From Psilocybe azurescens (lineage: Eukaryota; Basidiomycota; Agaricomycetes; Agaricales; Agrocybaceae), in contig JAJIRX010000162.1 of assembly GCA_023853785.1 (NCBI GenBank), forward strand, positions 17,932-81,931: a stretch of DNA of 64,000 nt, read 5' to 3'. The notes under the pieces were generated by a model, which saw only the letters and a list, made by a program, of their open reading frames with translations, did not search any database and was not told where the DNA came from. A program made the translations under genes and the position numbers. Position 1 is the stretch's first letter. The number at the start of each line of letters is the position of its first letter. This document shows positions 1 to 10,302 of the stretch, one piece after another.

Positions 1-537
1 GAGTGAAGGAAAGGCATTCAAGTTTGAAAGTAGCTATAGATGGAAGGCTGTTTGGGGCTAGTCCTTTTCTGAACGGGGTATCAATCATTCTCATATCCTT
101 GATACTGGGACATCCTACAATAGCACGAAGGAAAGAATTCGGTGGATAGAAGGGACAAGTGATGTGAAAGGTACGTATGTTTTCCATCCTGGGAACTGCT
201 TGTTCGAGTTTAATTAGGTCCTTTGGTGTGTACGCCTCGATTATATACATAACATCTGGGGCAGTCGGAGATGCATCAGGCCCATCATCAGGCCAGTCTA
301 GTCTAAAATTCCTGGAGCAAATGATCAGATAGATCTAAGGCCATCTCTTGGCTTATTGAAAGTACGACCATAGCCTCTCTGGCAGAAAGTGTAATCCTGA
401 TTCATTGTCTTGTTTCTTCGGATGAGGCCATCTGATAGATGAAAAAGTAGCGATTTTGTCGCATAGAAAAAATCGTGAGACAGCTCCGACAGGCTGCGTA
501 GGGTGGTTTGTCTTTCCCTATAGCTGAAGGTAGTCAC
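1..537 (-). CDS. F-box-like protein, partial (runs off window start)
   Basis: Minus-strand coding sequence that begins near 537 and leaves the window at base 1. The first part reads MTTFSYRERQTTLRSLSELS and then a segment ending in ATKSLLFHL. This resembles the start of Agaricomycete F-box-like proteins, where an LxxLSxxS...KPLLF pattern follows the F-box. A second open stretch at about 1-320, in another frame, contains DVMYIIEAYTPKDL and PRMENIRTFHITCPF, a leucine-rich-repeat-like style. The two blocks are probably separate exons or separated by a frame break near 325; I could not place a convincing splice pair. Such proteins are usually substrate adaptors of SCF ubiquitin ligases, but that role is inferred from style only. 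It is divergent from the MFS genes downstream. Confidence 0.4.
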
Positions 538-1036
538 AACTTGTACAATTTTCCCGATAACACCGAAATCAAGGTGGGTTAGCTATAGCCATTATGAGCT
601 CATATGGTGTCGTCCGTCGAGCTATAACATAAAATTTAACTTGTCCAATTAACGGAAAAAATGTGACGAACCTGGCAGACTGTGTTGTGATTCGAAACAG
701 TTCGAACGCAAGAACATACCTAGTACAAACCTGGTAAGAAGCGACTGAGTTTGAACTTGCTGACCTCCCGCCGTAATTTGCCGAGAGCAGTACAGGGCGT
801 CTGTTGTGATGCCAACTCGACTCTTCACAATCGATCGCTAATTCAATCGGTCAGGTATTCTCAGAATACATGCCTTGAACAATTCGTCCAGCCATGCCGA
901 TTGAACAAGCCAAATTATTCACAGCATATCACCACCCTACCATTATCCATGATCGTCTTCCACCGGAGATAATGTCCGCCGTTTCGGTCAGTCTTGGTTC
1001 TGCCATGGAACTATCCAGCTATTGACAAGTGTCCAG
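538..1036. other. Intergenic; no supported gene
   Basis: No convincing coding exon. The open frame at about 751-972 lacks an ATG start and has no recognisable motif. The stretch ends exactly at the first surviving exon of the truncated MFS copy, so it lies where exons 1-6 of that gene would be expected, but no trace of them is visible. Confidence 0.5.
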
Positions 1037-2466
1037 GATTGCGGAGCGGTCGACGTGGAGATGGGTATTCTGGTCGACCAGTATTGTTGACGTTCTGGTT
1101 CAGATCTCCGGCCTGTTCTTCCTTCTTGAAAGTAAAGCCCTCATTGTCCATCTTTGCCCTTGCCTTTGTTCAATTAGCGTTGACGCTCTTTGTCTTCAGC
1201 ATTTGCACCCTACCTACTTGAACAAAAGGCGAAAGAGATCCGAAAGAAACTTGATGAAGAAAACGCGCCGCATAGAGAAGTTAGGACTATCTTCGAGTCA
1301 GCGGAACCACGATCGTAAGTTTTCGACCACGCCCTTCCTTTTTCGAAAATGCTCAAGTTATCATTCCAGATGGCAGCATATATTCGCAAAAGCATTGACA
1401 CGACCTTTCCAACTCTTCGCATATGAGACCATCGTTCAGATTCTTGGAGTATATATGGCATTCGTATATGGAATCTTCTATCGTACGTTCTTTCCTCCTT
1501 TCCTCCTTCCCTAGAATCTGTACTGACCCTTTTTCAGTCTTCCTTACTACGATGCCAGTCATTTTCAGGGATAATTACCACGAAGGTCCCGGAATTGGGG
1601 GACTGCATTATATTGTGCTCGGCGTTGGATTGTCGGCGTCTTCCCAAATCAATGCTCGGTTCATGGACCGCATATACATACACTTCAAGAAGAGGAACAA
1701 TGGCGTCGGCGAGCCTGAATTCCGCCTTCGTGAGTAGTGATAATCATTCGAGACATGACCTACGACTGACATGGAGGTTAATCACTTACAGCAACCACTA
1801 TTCCAGGATCTATAATTCTTCCTTTCGGCTTGCTGCTAAGTGGCTGGGCGGCACATCATAAGCTACACTGGATCGCTGTCGACTTCGTGCGTCTATTTCA
1901 TAAATTTATTTTATCCTCTGATTAAACAGTGTTAATATTGGACTGCAGGGCATTGCGTGTCGGGGCAGGCATGATCCTCGTTTTCCAGGGCATTCAAACC
2001 TATGTCGTCGATACGTTTACGCTACATGCGGCGTCTGGTACGTTTTCTTCTCTTTCGACCCTAGCGTTCCTTCGCTTATCTAAGTCTTGTTGTTCTCTCA
2101 GCTCTGGCAGCTGTGTCCACGCTGCGCTCGTTAGCTGGTTTTGGATTCCCTCTCTTTGCGCCTTCGATGTACGCCAAGCTTGGTTATGGAAAAGGCAATA
2201 CCATTCTAGCAGCTTTAGCTATTGCACTAGGATGCCCAGCGTAAGTTCTTATTCTATAGAAGACATCCCAGCCGTAGCCTATTGCTGACCTAAACTCTTT
2301 TCCGTGCGACAGTCCAATCCTCCTCTGGAAGTTCGGTAAAAGAATCCGAATGAGCAGCAGATACGCGAACAAACAGGCGCATCCGCGATCACCGCCTATA
2401 TCAGCCGGTCCGACTCTCGAGGCCTCGCATAACGACCACCATAACGAAAAGAAGAATGCCGTTTAA
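1037..2466 (+). pseudogene. MFS drug/polyamine-type transporter, 5-prime truncated copy
   Basis: Carries the C-terminal half of a 12-TM major facilitator protein. Exons read IAERSTWRWVFWSTSIVD (from 1037), FAPYLLEQKAKEIRKKLDEE, QILGVYMAFVYGIFY, EGPGIGGLHYIVLG, IQTYVVDTFTLHAAS and LAGFGFPLFAPSMYAKLGYG, with a basic tail ending at TAA 2464-2466. Introns of 45-80 bp interrupt it at the same places as in the downstream copy at 3097-5584. The N-terminal exons, which carry the first TM helices and the GRT signature, are absent; homology starts exactly at an exon edge. The splice near 1928-1950 does not keep frame (1 nt off). The family exports drugs or polyamines at the plasma membrane. Without TM1-5 this copy cannot be functional. 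Confidence 0.75.
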
Positions 2467-2942
2467 GATTTTATACGACAACTTGCAGTTTACTTTAGAA
2501 CGTGATAATCACTGTCGCATTGCTTTCGCACGGACTTGGACTATTTAGAGCGCGGGGGATACAAGGTGTATACATATTCGTAGTATGTACTTTATGACTT
2601 TTGGGCGTATGTACGGCCGCCTCTAATGCTATTGTTATATATTTAAATTTCATGCCAGTGGAGCTGTGTGGGATACTTCTAAAAATTACAAGTTGGAAAT
2701 CAAAGTTATCGTCGGCCGACGCTGCACATATAAAATATTCCAACGGCTCCGACATCCATCTTGGATACCATTTTCTGCTTAGTACAAGTCTCCTCGAGGC
2801 GCACTTAGTGCATACTATGGGCAGGTCAGGCGATCGGAAATATTTCCTTCTCAAACGACTCACACTCACACTTTCCATGCACCCTCCGTCTTATTCATCA
2901 CAGTCATCGAAATAAGGTCATCGATAGTTGACCTCGGTTCTT

Positions 2943-2948
2943 TATAAA
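2943..2948 (+). promoter_or_regulatory. TATA box candidate for the downstream MFS copy
   Basis: TATAAA lies about 150 bp upstream of the chosen ATG at 3097. Two other short frames start between them, so the true transcription start is uncertain. Confidence 0.3.
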
Positions 2949-3096
2949 ATGAATGCTCTGTCCGACTTCATGTATCCTCGTACCGGAGTCTATAATTGCT
3001 TCAAGGCCTGTGTCCTCACAGACCTGAAAGCAGTTGGAATACCTACGAGTCGGACTCTTTTATACTCTCTTGAAGCTTTGCTATCGCCTGCAGGCC

Positions 3097-5584
3097 ATGC
3101 TCTTGAACGACTCTTGTGAAGCAGACGCATTATCTTCGATGCCCGATTCCGCAGAGACGGGTGTCCAAGATTCCATCAGCGGATCCGGGAATGTACCCGA
3201 GGGACAAGTGCGATCGAACTCGGAAAGGATGCGAGCAGAGCGCGTTTGCAATGGAGATAAAGCTACCACAAATAACGAAGTGCTCTTGGTTGATTGGGAT
3301 GGTCCTTCTGACCCTTCAAACCCGAAAAAGTGAGTTTTGGCAATGGCTCCTTGTCGACAGTTCAAGCCACCCTAATGAAGTTGACGATGTTCTAGTTGGC
3401 CATATCGAAAGAAATGGGTTGCGACGCTAGTTGTCTCGGCTGTCACATTCATATCACCCGTTTCGTCGTCTATGATTGCACCTGCAAGTGGCCAGGTAGC
3501 TCAGAGCTTCGGAATAACGAGCAACGTGCTTATAGCTATGACGACTAGCGTTTTTCTGCTGGGATTTGGTAGGTATTTTTCTTGTTCTATTTTAACTACG
3601 CTTTGGTGTAATTTGAATTTGAATTTGAATTTCTCCTACCAGCTGCTGGTCCTTTGGTACGTACCTTCACCTATCATTTTTTTATTTAATTCTTTTGGAT
3701 TCGAGGCATATCTGACGGGCATTATTATAGTTTGTAGGACCTCTCAGCGAGATATTCGGTCGCACCCGAGTCCTACAATCATCCTACTTATTTTATCTAG
3801 GTAAACTCCATACCCGATTATCATTTCCCCCTCTAATACGCTCATGCGATGCTTGTGCATTCTTTGTATATAGCCTGGAACACGGGGTGCGGTTTTTCTA
3901 CAAGTAAGACACAATTACTTGTTTTTCGATTTCTGGCTGGACTCGGCGGAGCGGCACCGCTTTCTGTGAGTCTTTAAGCTTCACAAATGGCCATATTTCC
4001 GTGGACTGATTTTTTATATGGTAAGATCGGTGGAGGAGTCCTTGGCGATATATGGCTTCCAGAAGAGAGGGGTAAGGCGATTGCGGTATATTCACTGGCA
4101 CCCCTGTTAGGACCAGCTATAGGACCTGTGTGTGGAGGTTGGTTAGTAATAATTAATGCAATTCAGTGAACCTACATTGTACTAATAAGAATTTCCTACT
4201 AATTAGGATCGCTGAAAGGTCAACCTGGCGATGGGTTTTCTGGTCAACAAGTTTAGTAGATGTCGTAGTGCAAATAACTGGTCTATTCTACCTTCGAGAA
4301 TGTACGCCTCCGTCAGCTCTGTAGATGTTCATTGTTAACCCATTGACGTGTCTAGCTTATGCACCATTTTTGCTTGAGCAAAAGCAAACCAGATACGAAA
4401 AAGACTCGATCTTGAAAACCAGCCGCACAAAATAGTGCGGACAATTTTTGAATCCTCTGAAGAACGAACGTAATGCTCTCAGAATTGAGCTCAGCCTGCT
4501 ATACAGTGCTAATGATCGTCTCAGATGGAAGAATATATTTAGGACAGCATTAACGCGGCCTTTCCGGCTATTTGCGTACGAGAGTATTGTCCAGATTCTT
4601 GGAATATACATGGCGTTTGTGTATGGGATATTTTACAGTGCGTGAATACAATTCTCTTTCGTTTTGTTTGATAATTGAGAACATGTGCACTACTAGTATT
4701 CCTTACTAGTGCGCCTATTATATTTAGCAGCATATACAACGAGGGTCCTGGTACCGGGGCCTCCACTATATCGCATTAGGCTTGGGGTTAACGCTTTCTT
4801 CCCAAGCGAGTGCCCGATATATCGATCGTATCTACATCCATTTCAAGAACAAAAATAACGGTGTTGGGGAGCCTGAGTTTCGCCTTCGTCAGTATTTCAG
4901 TTACTTAAAAAAGAAACATGAAGTGATTTAATCCGTATAGCGACGATCATCCTTGGATCTATGCTGGTTCCTTTTGGTCTGTTATTGAGTGGGTGGTCGG
5001 CTCAGAAAAAATACACTGGATTGCAGTCGACATCGTACGCCCACACCTATCACGCTGGATGCTTATCACTTAATTTCAGAAAATATGGAAGGGAAACCTA
5101 TTCGTTGGTGCCGGGTCGAATCTTGTCTTTCAAGGAGTTCAGACCTATGTCGTCGACACATTTACCTTGCATGCAGCTTCTGGTATGCCCGGCCCTATTC
5201 TTCGTACATTCTCATTCTCAGACCTTCGATCTAGCGTTAGCGGCCGTGAACACTCTGCGTTCGCTAGCTGGTTTTGGATTCCCCCTTTTTCGCCCTGCGA
5301 TGTCGCCAAAATTGGTTATGGTAAAGGAGATACGATTTTGGCTTGTTTAGCTATCGCAATGGGTTGCCCAGCGTAAGTTGGAGGTAGTTTCTTTCTAGTC
5401 GTCATCACATTTGACGTTTCACTATTGCAGTCCGATTCTCCTATGGAAGTATGGAAGAAGAATAAGAATGGGAAGCAGATACGCAGCCAATCCGAAGCTC
5501 CTACAACCGCTGTCGGCAAGCTCAACGATAGACTCTACTGCCAATCGCAGCAACAGCCATGTAGAAAAAGATGGAGCAAATTAG
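3097..5584 (+). pseudogene. MFS drug/polyamine-type transporter, full-length but frameshifted copy
   Basis: ATG 3097 opens a hydrophilic N-terminus leading to DPSNPKNWPYRKKW, a typical entry into TM1 of DHA1-type MFS transporters. Exons can be followed at 3097-3329, 3396-3568, 3643-3656 (a 14 nt micro-exon, FAAGPL), 3731-3800 (FVGPLSEIFGRTRVL, the loop 2-3 signature), 3874-3965 (FRFLAGLGGAAPLS), 4026-4141 ([17 protein letters not shown], loop 4-5) and 4207-4301. After that, single-base losses appear relative to the upstream copy: near 4385-4392, in a G-run near 4758, in an A-run near 5008 and near 5303. The frame is therefore broken at least four times before the stop at 5582-5584. The first break leads to TAG at about 4431. 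Most simply a decayed tandem duplicate; homopolymer sequencing error could explain two of the breaks. Confidence 0.72.
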
Positions 5585-5940
5585 TACTACTTACCCACAC
5601 TGTAGATGGCGTTTGGCCTCATATCGCACAGGGCGATAGGGATTATTGTTCGTATTATGTAGTATGTCCTCTTTAAAAAAATTATCGATTAACTGAAAAT
5701 GAACTCTGGCTCGCCAGTTTGCTGCCCGATTGGGCTCATCTGAGGTCATTTGTGTTTTAATCTATTTTTAGATCAGGAGAGGGTCATCAAGAACTTCGTG
5801 GATTCTTGAGTCGAACCAAACCACAATGGAGCCTTTAGCATACTCAGCGACCGGGAGCAGTGCAGCGCCAAGAAAGTATCGAGCGAAAGCGAAAGCGACA
5901 CTCTTTCTGTGCATACGGGTTCTACGTACACCGCTGCAGG
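5585..5940. other. Intergenic; nothing recognised
   Basis: Spacer between the MFS pseudogene and element A. No coding, RNA or repeat signal that I can support. No target-site duplicate of the sequence right of element A is found here. Confidence 0.5.
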
Positions 5941-5964
5941 GTGTACTTTACCTCCACCATATAC

Positions 5965-6180
5965 TCCATGTGGAGTCCACCAACTCCATACAGAAGTGGT
6001 GGACTCCACATGGACTCCTATCTGGAACATATCCAAGTGTTCAGAAAGTTATCTTTGATAGGTGGAGTTCAGGTGGACTCCAGATGGACTCCAGATGGAC
6101 TTCAAGCAATTCCACTTGAATCCAACTGGAGTCCAGGTGGAGTCCAGGTGGAGTTCAATTAGAATCCACCTGGACTCCAT
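5965..6180. repeat. Palindromic TGGAGTCCA array, left end of element A
   Basis: Run of interspersed TGGACTCCA, TGGAGTCCA and TGGAGTTCA words in both orientations, able to fold back on itself and on the array at the other end of the element. Confidence 0.8.
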
Positions 6181-6545
6181 ACCTGGGTAACAATATTCCA
6201 GCTTAGGCCATCAGAGAGCAGACTTATTGAATTTCACAAAGTCCAGCTATAGCCAGATTTTAATTGGAATGTATTTTCTTAGAGTAAATTCATGTAAGAA
6301 TGTATATATAATATATTAAAAACTATATACTACATTATTATCTACAATATTATCTACTAGCGAAGTTCATCACCACTGAAACATAAAAAAGAAATATATA
6401 AAAATATATAAAACAAAAGAAATAAAAGAAAAACAGACAAAACAGACAAAAAAGGAGGCGAGAGGGTACATAGTTGGTTCAAATAAATATAGAAGCACAT
6501 GAACATGAAAAAAAAAACTTGAAATAAAAAAAAAAAAAGAAAAAG

Positions 6546-7031
6546 AAGAAAAAGGGCGAGAGGATGGCCGTGTCACTCGTAGCCCCGCCGTGCATTGTCG
6601 TTGTTGTGGTGGCCGTCGTACACGCTGTGGTAGCCTTCGGTACACGTTGTGGTGGCCGTCGCACGCGTCCGGGCGTGTCCGATACGTTGTGCTGTCGTGT
6701 CCGCTGTGTCTGCCATACGTGTTGTCGTTGTCGTCGTGGCTGTCGTACACGTTGTCGTTGTCATCGTACACGTCGTTGTCGTTGTCGTGTGTCGTCTGCG
6801 TTGTTGTTGTCGTCGTACACGTCGTTGTCGTTGTCGTGGCCGTCGTACGCATTGTCGTTGTCGTTGTCGTGGCCGTTGTATGCGTCGTGGTCGTCGTTAT
6901 GCGTGGCCGTTGTACGCATCGTCATCATGGTCTGCATACGTGTTGGTGTCATCGTCCGTCACAGCGTCCTGCGTGCCGTCGTACCATTGTTGTACATACC
7001 GTACGTACCCGTCGTTGTCGTTGTCGTCGGC
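6546..7031 (-). other. Element A exon 2: GACAAC/GTACGAC simple-repeat exon
   Basis: On the minus strand, directly after the intron acceptor at 7032, comes a low-complexity tract built from GACAAC, TACGACGGCCAC and similar triplet words. One frame would read Asp/Asn/His/Tyr repeats, another Thr repeats, another Arg/Gln repeats, so a protein product is doubtful. The tract ends in a purine-rich run with long A stretches near 6480-6545. Long open frames on either strand here are by-products of the triplet repeat. It could be a spliced noncoding RNA or a low-complexity protein. Confidence 0.5.
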
Positions 7032-7089
7032 CTACACGAAAAAGAGGGGGGGGGGGAGCGGTTAATGGCAGCGGCATGGTGTGACTTAC
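7032..7089 (-). other. Conserved spliceosomal intron in element A
   Basis: Minus-strand CAG|GTAAGT donor at 7089-7084, branch-like CCATTAACC, polypyrimidine tract and GTGTAG acceptor ending at 7032: 58 bp, typical for Agaricomycete introns. The same intron is present in the second copy (58070-58131) and a homologous one in element C (55855-55911, with CACTAAC branch). Confidence 0.65.
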
Positions 7090-7504
7090 CTGGGGTCGCG
7101 ACCTCGTTCCTCGTTCGCATCGCATTGCCTCGTTCCCCCTCGTTCCGCATTCGCCTTGCCTCGTTCCTCTTTCTCCACCCGCCTCGTTCCGTCTCATTCC
7201 GTACTCACCTCCCTTCGTTCGGCGGGTGTCCGTTTGTTCTTCGTCGGTCTCGGTTCGTTGCGATGCGATGCGTGTCGGGTCGGGTTGGCATGGGCCTGGC
7301 TCCGACCGACGGCGGTGAGGTGGGGGCACGCACGACGGCGGCAGCGGGGTGGTGGTCGGAGGAAGAGGTGGGGTGGTGGAAATAATAAATGGACTGACGT
7401 GGCATCAATAAGTCACATATGTGACGTTATTTGTCACTTGCCGAGAAATGCCGAGTAAATAGCTGTATTGGTATGTAGCCCATCAAAATTTGATAAATTA
7501 CAAA

Positions 7505-7577
7505 GGCTCTATAGCTTAGTTGGTTTAATATCAGTGTGCAGCATTCTCGGATGCCCGAGTTCAATTCCTGTTGGTGC
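7505..7577 (+). ncRNA. tRNA-like Pol III unit in element A
   Basis: TAGCTTAGTTGG at 7512-7523 matches the Pol III A box, and GAGTTCAATTCC at 7557-7568 matches the B box, with spacing like that of a tRNA gene. A run of nine T follows immediately (7578-7586). The acceptor stem does not pair convincingly, so this is a tRNA-derived or tRNA-like unit, as in SINEs, not a working tRNA gene. Related units lie in the second A copy and in element D. Confidence 0.55.
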
Positions 7578-7586
7578 TTTTTTTTT
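7578..7586 (+). terminator. Pol III T-run terminator of the tRNA-like unit
   Basis: Nine T residues directly after the tRNA-like unit. The second A copy has 15 T at the same place; element D has 7 on the equivalent strand. Confidence 0.5.
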
Positions 7587-7619
7587 ACATTATAATAAAA
7601 TATAAATAAAATATAAATA

Positions 7620-7930
7620 AAATCTGGGGATCATCCTCCACCTGGAGTCCATTAGAAATTGACCCTGAAATAGTGTATTAATGCTGATATACATGCTTCT
7701 TGAGTCAAATCCATATGGAATCCATATGGAGGATGTGAGACTCAGATGAAGTTCCACATGGAGTCCACATGGAGGATGAGGCGGATTCCAGCTGGACTCC
7801 AGGTGGAGCCTCCACCTCTAAATGGCTGGTACACCTGCCAAAAAAAGTCACCAAACTCCATGTGGACTCCACCAACTCCGGCATGGAGTTGGTGGACTCC
7901 TACCGGAATATGGGTGAGGGTAAAGACCTC
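7620..7930. repeat. Palindromic TGGAGTCCA array, right end of element A
   Basis: Repeated CATGGAGTCC, TGGACTCCA and CATATGGAATCC words, ending in GGGTGAGGGTAAAGACCTC. The terminal bases are the reverse complement of the GAGG-N-CTTTAC terminus seen in elements B and D. Confidence 0.75.
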
Positions 7931-9546
7931 CATTTTTATCTGAAGCACATCCCTCAATATTCAACGTTGAAGCCCATTCACAGTCCACTTCAATCTCCAT
8001 TATAACTTTCAATCTCCACTTCAACTATTTGATCAGCTACATTCCCTATCAGTGATTCAATTGTCTATCTATTTTGAACCTCAAGGCTATCGCAGATTAT
8101 TCCTGGACATCATTTCTACCCATCCTAGTATGCACAGCACTGCACAGCATCATATATCACTATTTGGTCCTTAACTGGATTCCACATATGCAGCAAATCT
8201 TTGTCTCACTCAGCAGTCTTGGTAATGGATGACTGATCTGTGCCATGAATAGACTGGTTCTATTCATTAGCATGGTACTTGTTCTCTATTTTGGTTCTTT
8301 TTCTATTGTCTGACACTTTCATATGATTGATCCTTCCTTCCTCTTGTCATTCTTGCTTATTGTACTTACTCAGCTTCGCTTCTTTCTTACTCATCTCACT
8401 TCGCTTTTCATAATCCTGCTTATACTTCTTACTCATCCTTCTATTTTTCACTCCTAAACTCCGTCAGCCTTCAATCTATTGTATGTAGTTGACAGATGGA
8501 ACTACTGGGTGTCGTTCTACAGAATGATTAGTATAGTTTGGACGCTTGATCTCTCTTAAATAATTTTCTATGTTCTCTGGTATATAAACCATGTATTAGT
8601 ATCGCTTGGAATGCAAGGAAGTTACAAGCCCCAACTTTCTTCACAGCAAAGATTTCAAGTTATCAAGTACTCAGTCCAGCACTCCAAGCACGCATTCAAT
8701 CAATCTCTATCAGTATTCAGCACTAAATTCAACAATCACTCCAGTTATTCAAGGCGTTCATCAGTGGCTAGACCAGCCTATCCAACCACCCACGTTCTCT
8801 CATCACAGAGAAATTTATCCTGTTCATTTCGATCCTATCATCCTCCAGACCCTTCATTCTTCCTCTACATCCAGATCTTCAACTCCCCATTGCTTCTGTT
8901 GCTCCAGAATATTTTATTCAGCAGTTTTGGTCTTGTTGTCATCTTCATCCATCGCTCCAGACACCCTTTATCCGCTTCCCTACGTTGTTTGATTTTTTTG
9001 GCTGAAGAATATCGCTTAGGTCATCACCTTCAATCGTCCTAGTCATCCCTCATTCACCTCACTGTTCTGTTTGAGGTTTGGATCAAAACATTGCACAATC
9101 CTTCATCATTTATTACTCCAGGCCGCTCAAGTCATTATTCAATCACCAGACCTTACTTCTGGCTTTGCAGACACTGCAGACTCGATTGAAGCACACTAGG
9201 ATCAAGACTACGTTCTCACTCCTGCCCCCATATCAATCTCTACCAATTATCTAGTCATTTGGCCCCTCCACAGTCATCACACCTCATTCACACCGTTCTA
9301 CCCCAATCAAGTCGGGTTGCTTCCTCCCAGTAAATACTCAAGGGCATTTTATATTCCCTCATCCATTCCTCCTCCTTCATACGTCCCTGCCCTCCTCAGA
9401 CCACATATATCTTCACAACCTAGTGGCCAAGCCAGCCCTCACTTTAACTCAACAGGGAGAGAGTCGTCTTATCTAGTCTAGACCATTCCTCTCTGGTTTG
9501 TGTTTTGGTTTTGATTTATATATCAAATCACACACTACATAGTTCA
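7931..9546 (+). mobile_element. LTR-T copy 1, 5-prime truncated
   Basis: Closely similar to 20378-21948 of the intact solo LTR-T. The first ~97 bp of the LTR are missing, replaced by element A. It ends with the same TAGTTCA terminus. It carries the TATATAAACC promoter-like stretch near 8580. Open frames in it, such as those around 8606-9042, recur in the other copies with indels and are not genes. Confidence 0.75.
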
Positions 9547-9550
9547 ACAT

Positions 9551-9825
9551 TGAGATGTTTAGTGCGGAGTGACTTTGTAATTGCCCAATACACAACACCC
9601 AATCAAATATTTATATTGATCAGTTCGATCTGGGAGGGTAAGCTCGTAAGACTTATTACAATAACTAGTTTAGCAGAGTACAGACTTAGATGATCGCTCT
9701 GGGGTGATCACTAGTAGCTAGAGAACACTTTTACAGGCTAGTACACACAAGGCACTTGAATAGTAAGGGCGATCTCTCTATATGAGGGTGATCACCAATA
9801 TCAGGGGGATCGCTTTTGGGGTGAG
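9551..9825 (+). repeat. R2 repeat, left part (interrupted by the chromovirus)
   Basis: Starts at TGAGATGTTTAGTG, as does the copy at 62095. It contains GGTGATCACC and GGGATCGC words. It is cut at 9825 by the retrotransposon and resumes at 17379; the uninterrupted version is seen at about 62350. Confidence 0.75.
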
Positions 9826-10248
9826 TGTTACGACAAGTCTTTTTCTTTTCTTTTTTCTTTTCTTTTCCTTTTCTTGTCATCTTTTGTTTCACTTTTATCT
9901 TCTATGATACATCTTTTGATGAACGTTTGATCTGTTTCCTTTATTCTTATATACATCTGCTGATGAACATTCATTCTTGTTTCATTTCTATCTTTTATGA
10001 TACATCTTTCGATGAACGCTTGATCTGTTTCCTCTATTCTTATATACATCTGCTGATGAACACTTAGTCTCATTTCAACTTGCTGTACAGTTCGTAGTAC
10101 TTATACCAGGGAGGATCCACTGTATTCTTTAGCTAGTTCTTGAGAATCCAACCTGCTTAACCTGCTCAACTTGAACTTGAACTTGTTCTTGTAAACGATT
10201 GGTGGTTAGATTACGCACACTGCGTGATTCTAACTTGAGATCGTAACA
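9826..10248 (+). repeat. Chromovirus 5-prime LTR
   Basis: 423 bp, TG...CA. Contains a pyrimidine tract of CTTTT units and two near-repeats of a block with TATGATACATCTTT and GATGAAC. It differs from the 3-prime LTR by a much shorter pyrimidine tract and by retaining a ~44 bp segment with CTTGAACTTGAACTTG. Confidence 0.9.
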
Positions 10249-10302
10249 AAGAACTTAGCTTCGCTCTACCATACTGCTTCGTCCACAAGCGGTATAGGGA
10301 GC

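Larger units (their letters stand above)
5941..7930 (-). mobile_element. Element A, copy 1: array-ended non-autonomous DNA element
   Basis: About 2 kb element. The left end begins GTGTACTTTACCTCCACC; the right end, read inward on the minus strand, begins GAGGTCTTTACCCTCACCC. Inside both ends are dense palindromic words built on TGGAGTCCA / TGGACTCCA. On the minus strand the order is: array, antisense tRNA-like unit, TGCCACGTCAGTCC block, GGAACGAGG-rich exon 1, 58 bp intron, GACAAC-rich exon 2, purine tract, AT-rich segment, array. It is nearly identical to 57070-58961. Unlike that copy it lacks a target duplication: the left flank is unrelated and the right flank is LTR-T sequence about 97 bp inside that LTR. 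The left junction was therefore probably rearranged after insertion. No transposase is encoded. Confidence 0.75.

Noticed and set aside
6564..7385. 273-residue plus-strand protein in element A
   Set aside because: Antisense to the triplet-repeat exon; composition (Val/Cys/Arg repeats) follows from the repeat and all frames are open.
7505..7577. Functional tRNA gene
   Set aside because: A and B boxes fit, but the acceptor stem does not pair and three related units differ in the anticodon region; kept as tRNA-like only.
5941..7930. Helitron
   Set aside because: Inverted ends, arrays at both sides and 8 bp duplications in sister copies do not fit rolling-circle elements.
8606..9042. Protein genes in LTR-T (also 21086-21580, 54086-54403)
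   Set aside because: The frames are shared because the LTR is repeated; they are disrupted differently in each copy and resemble no family.
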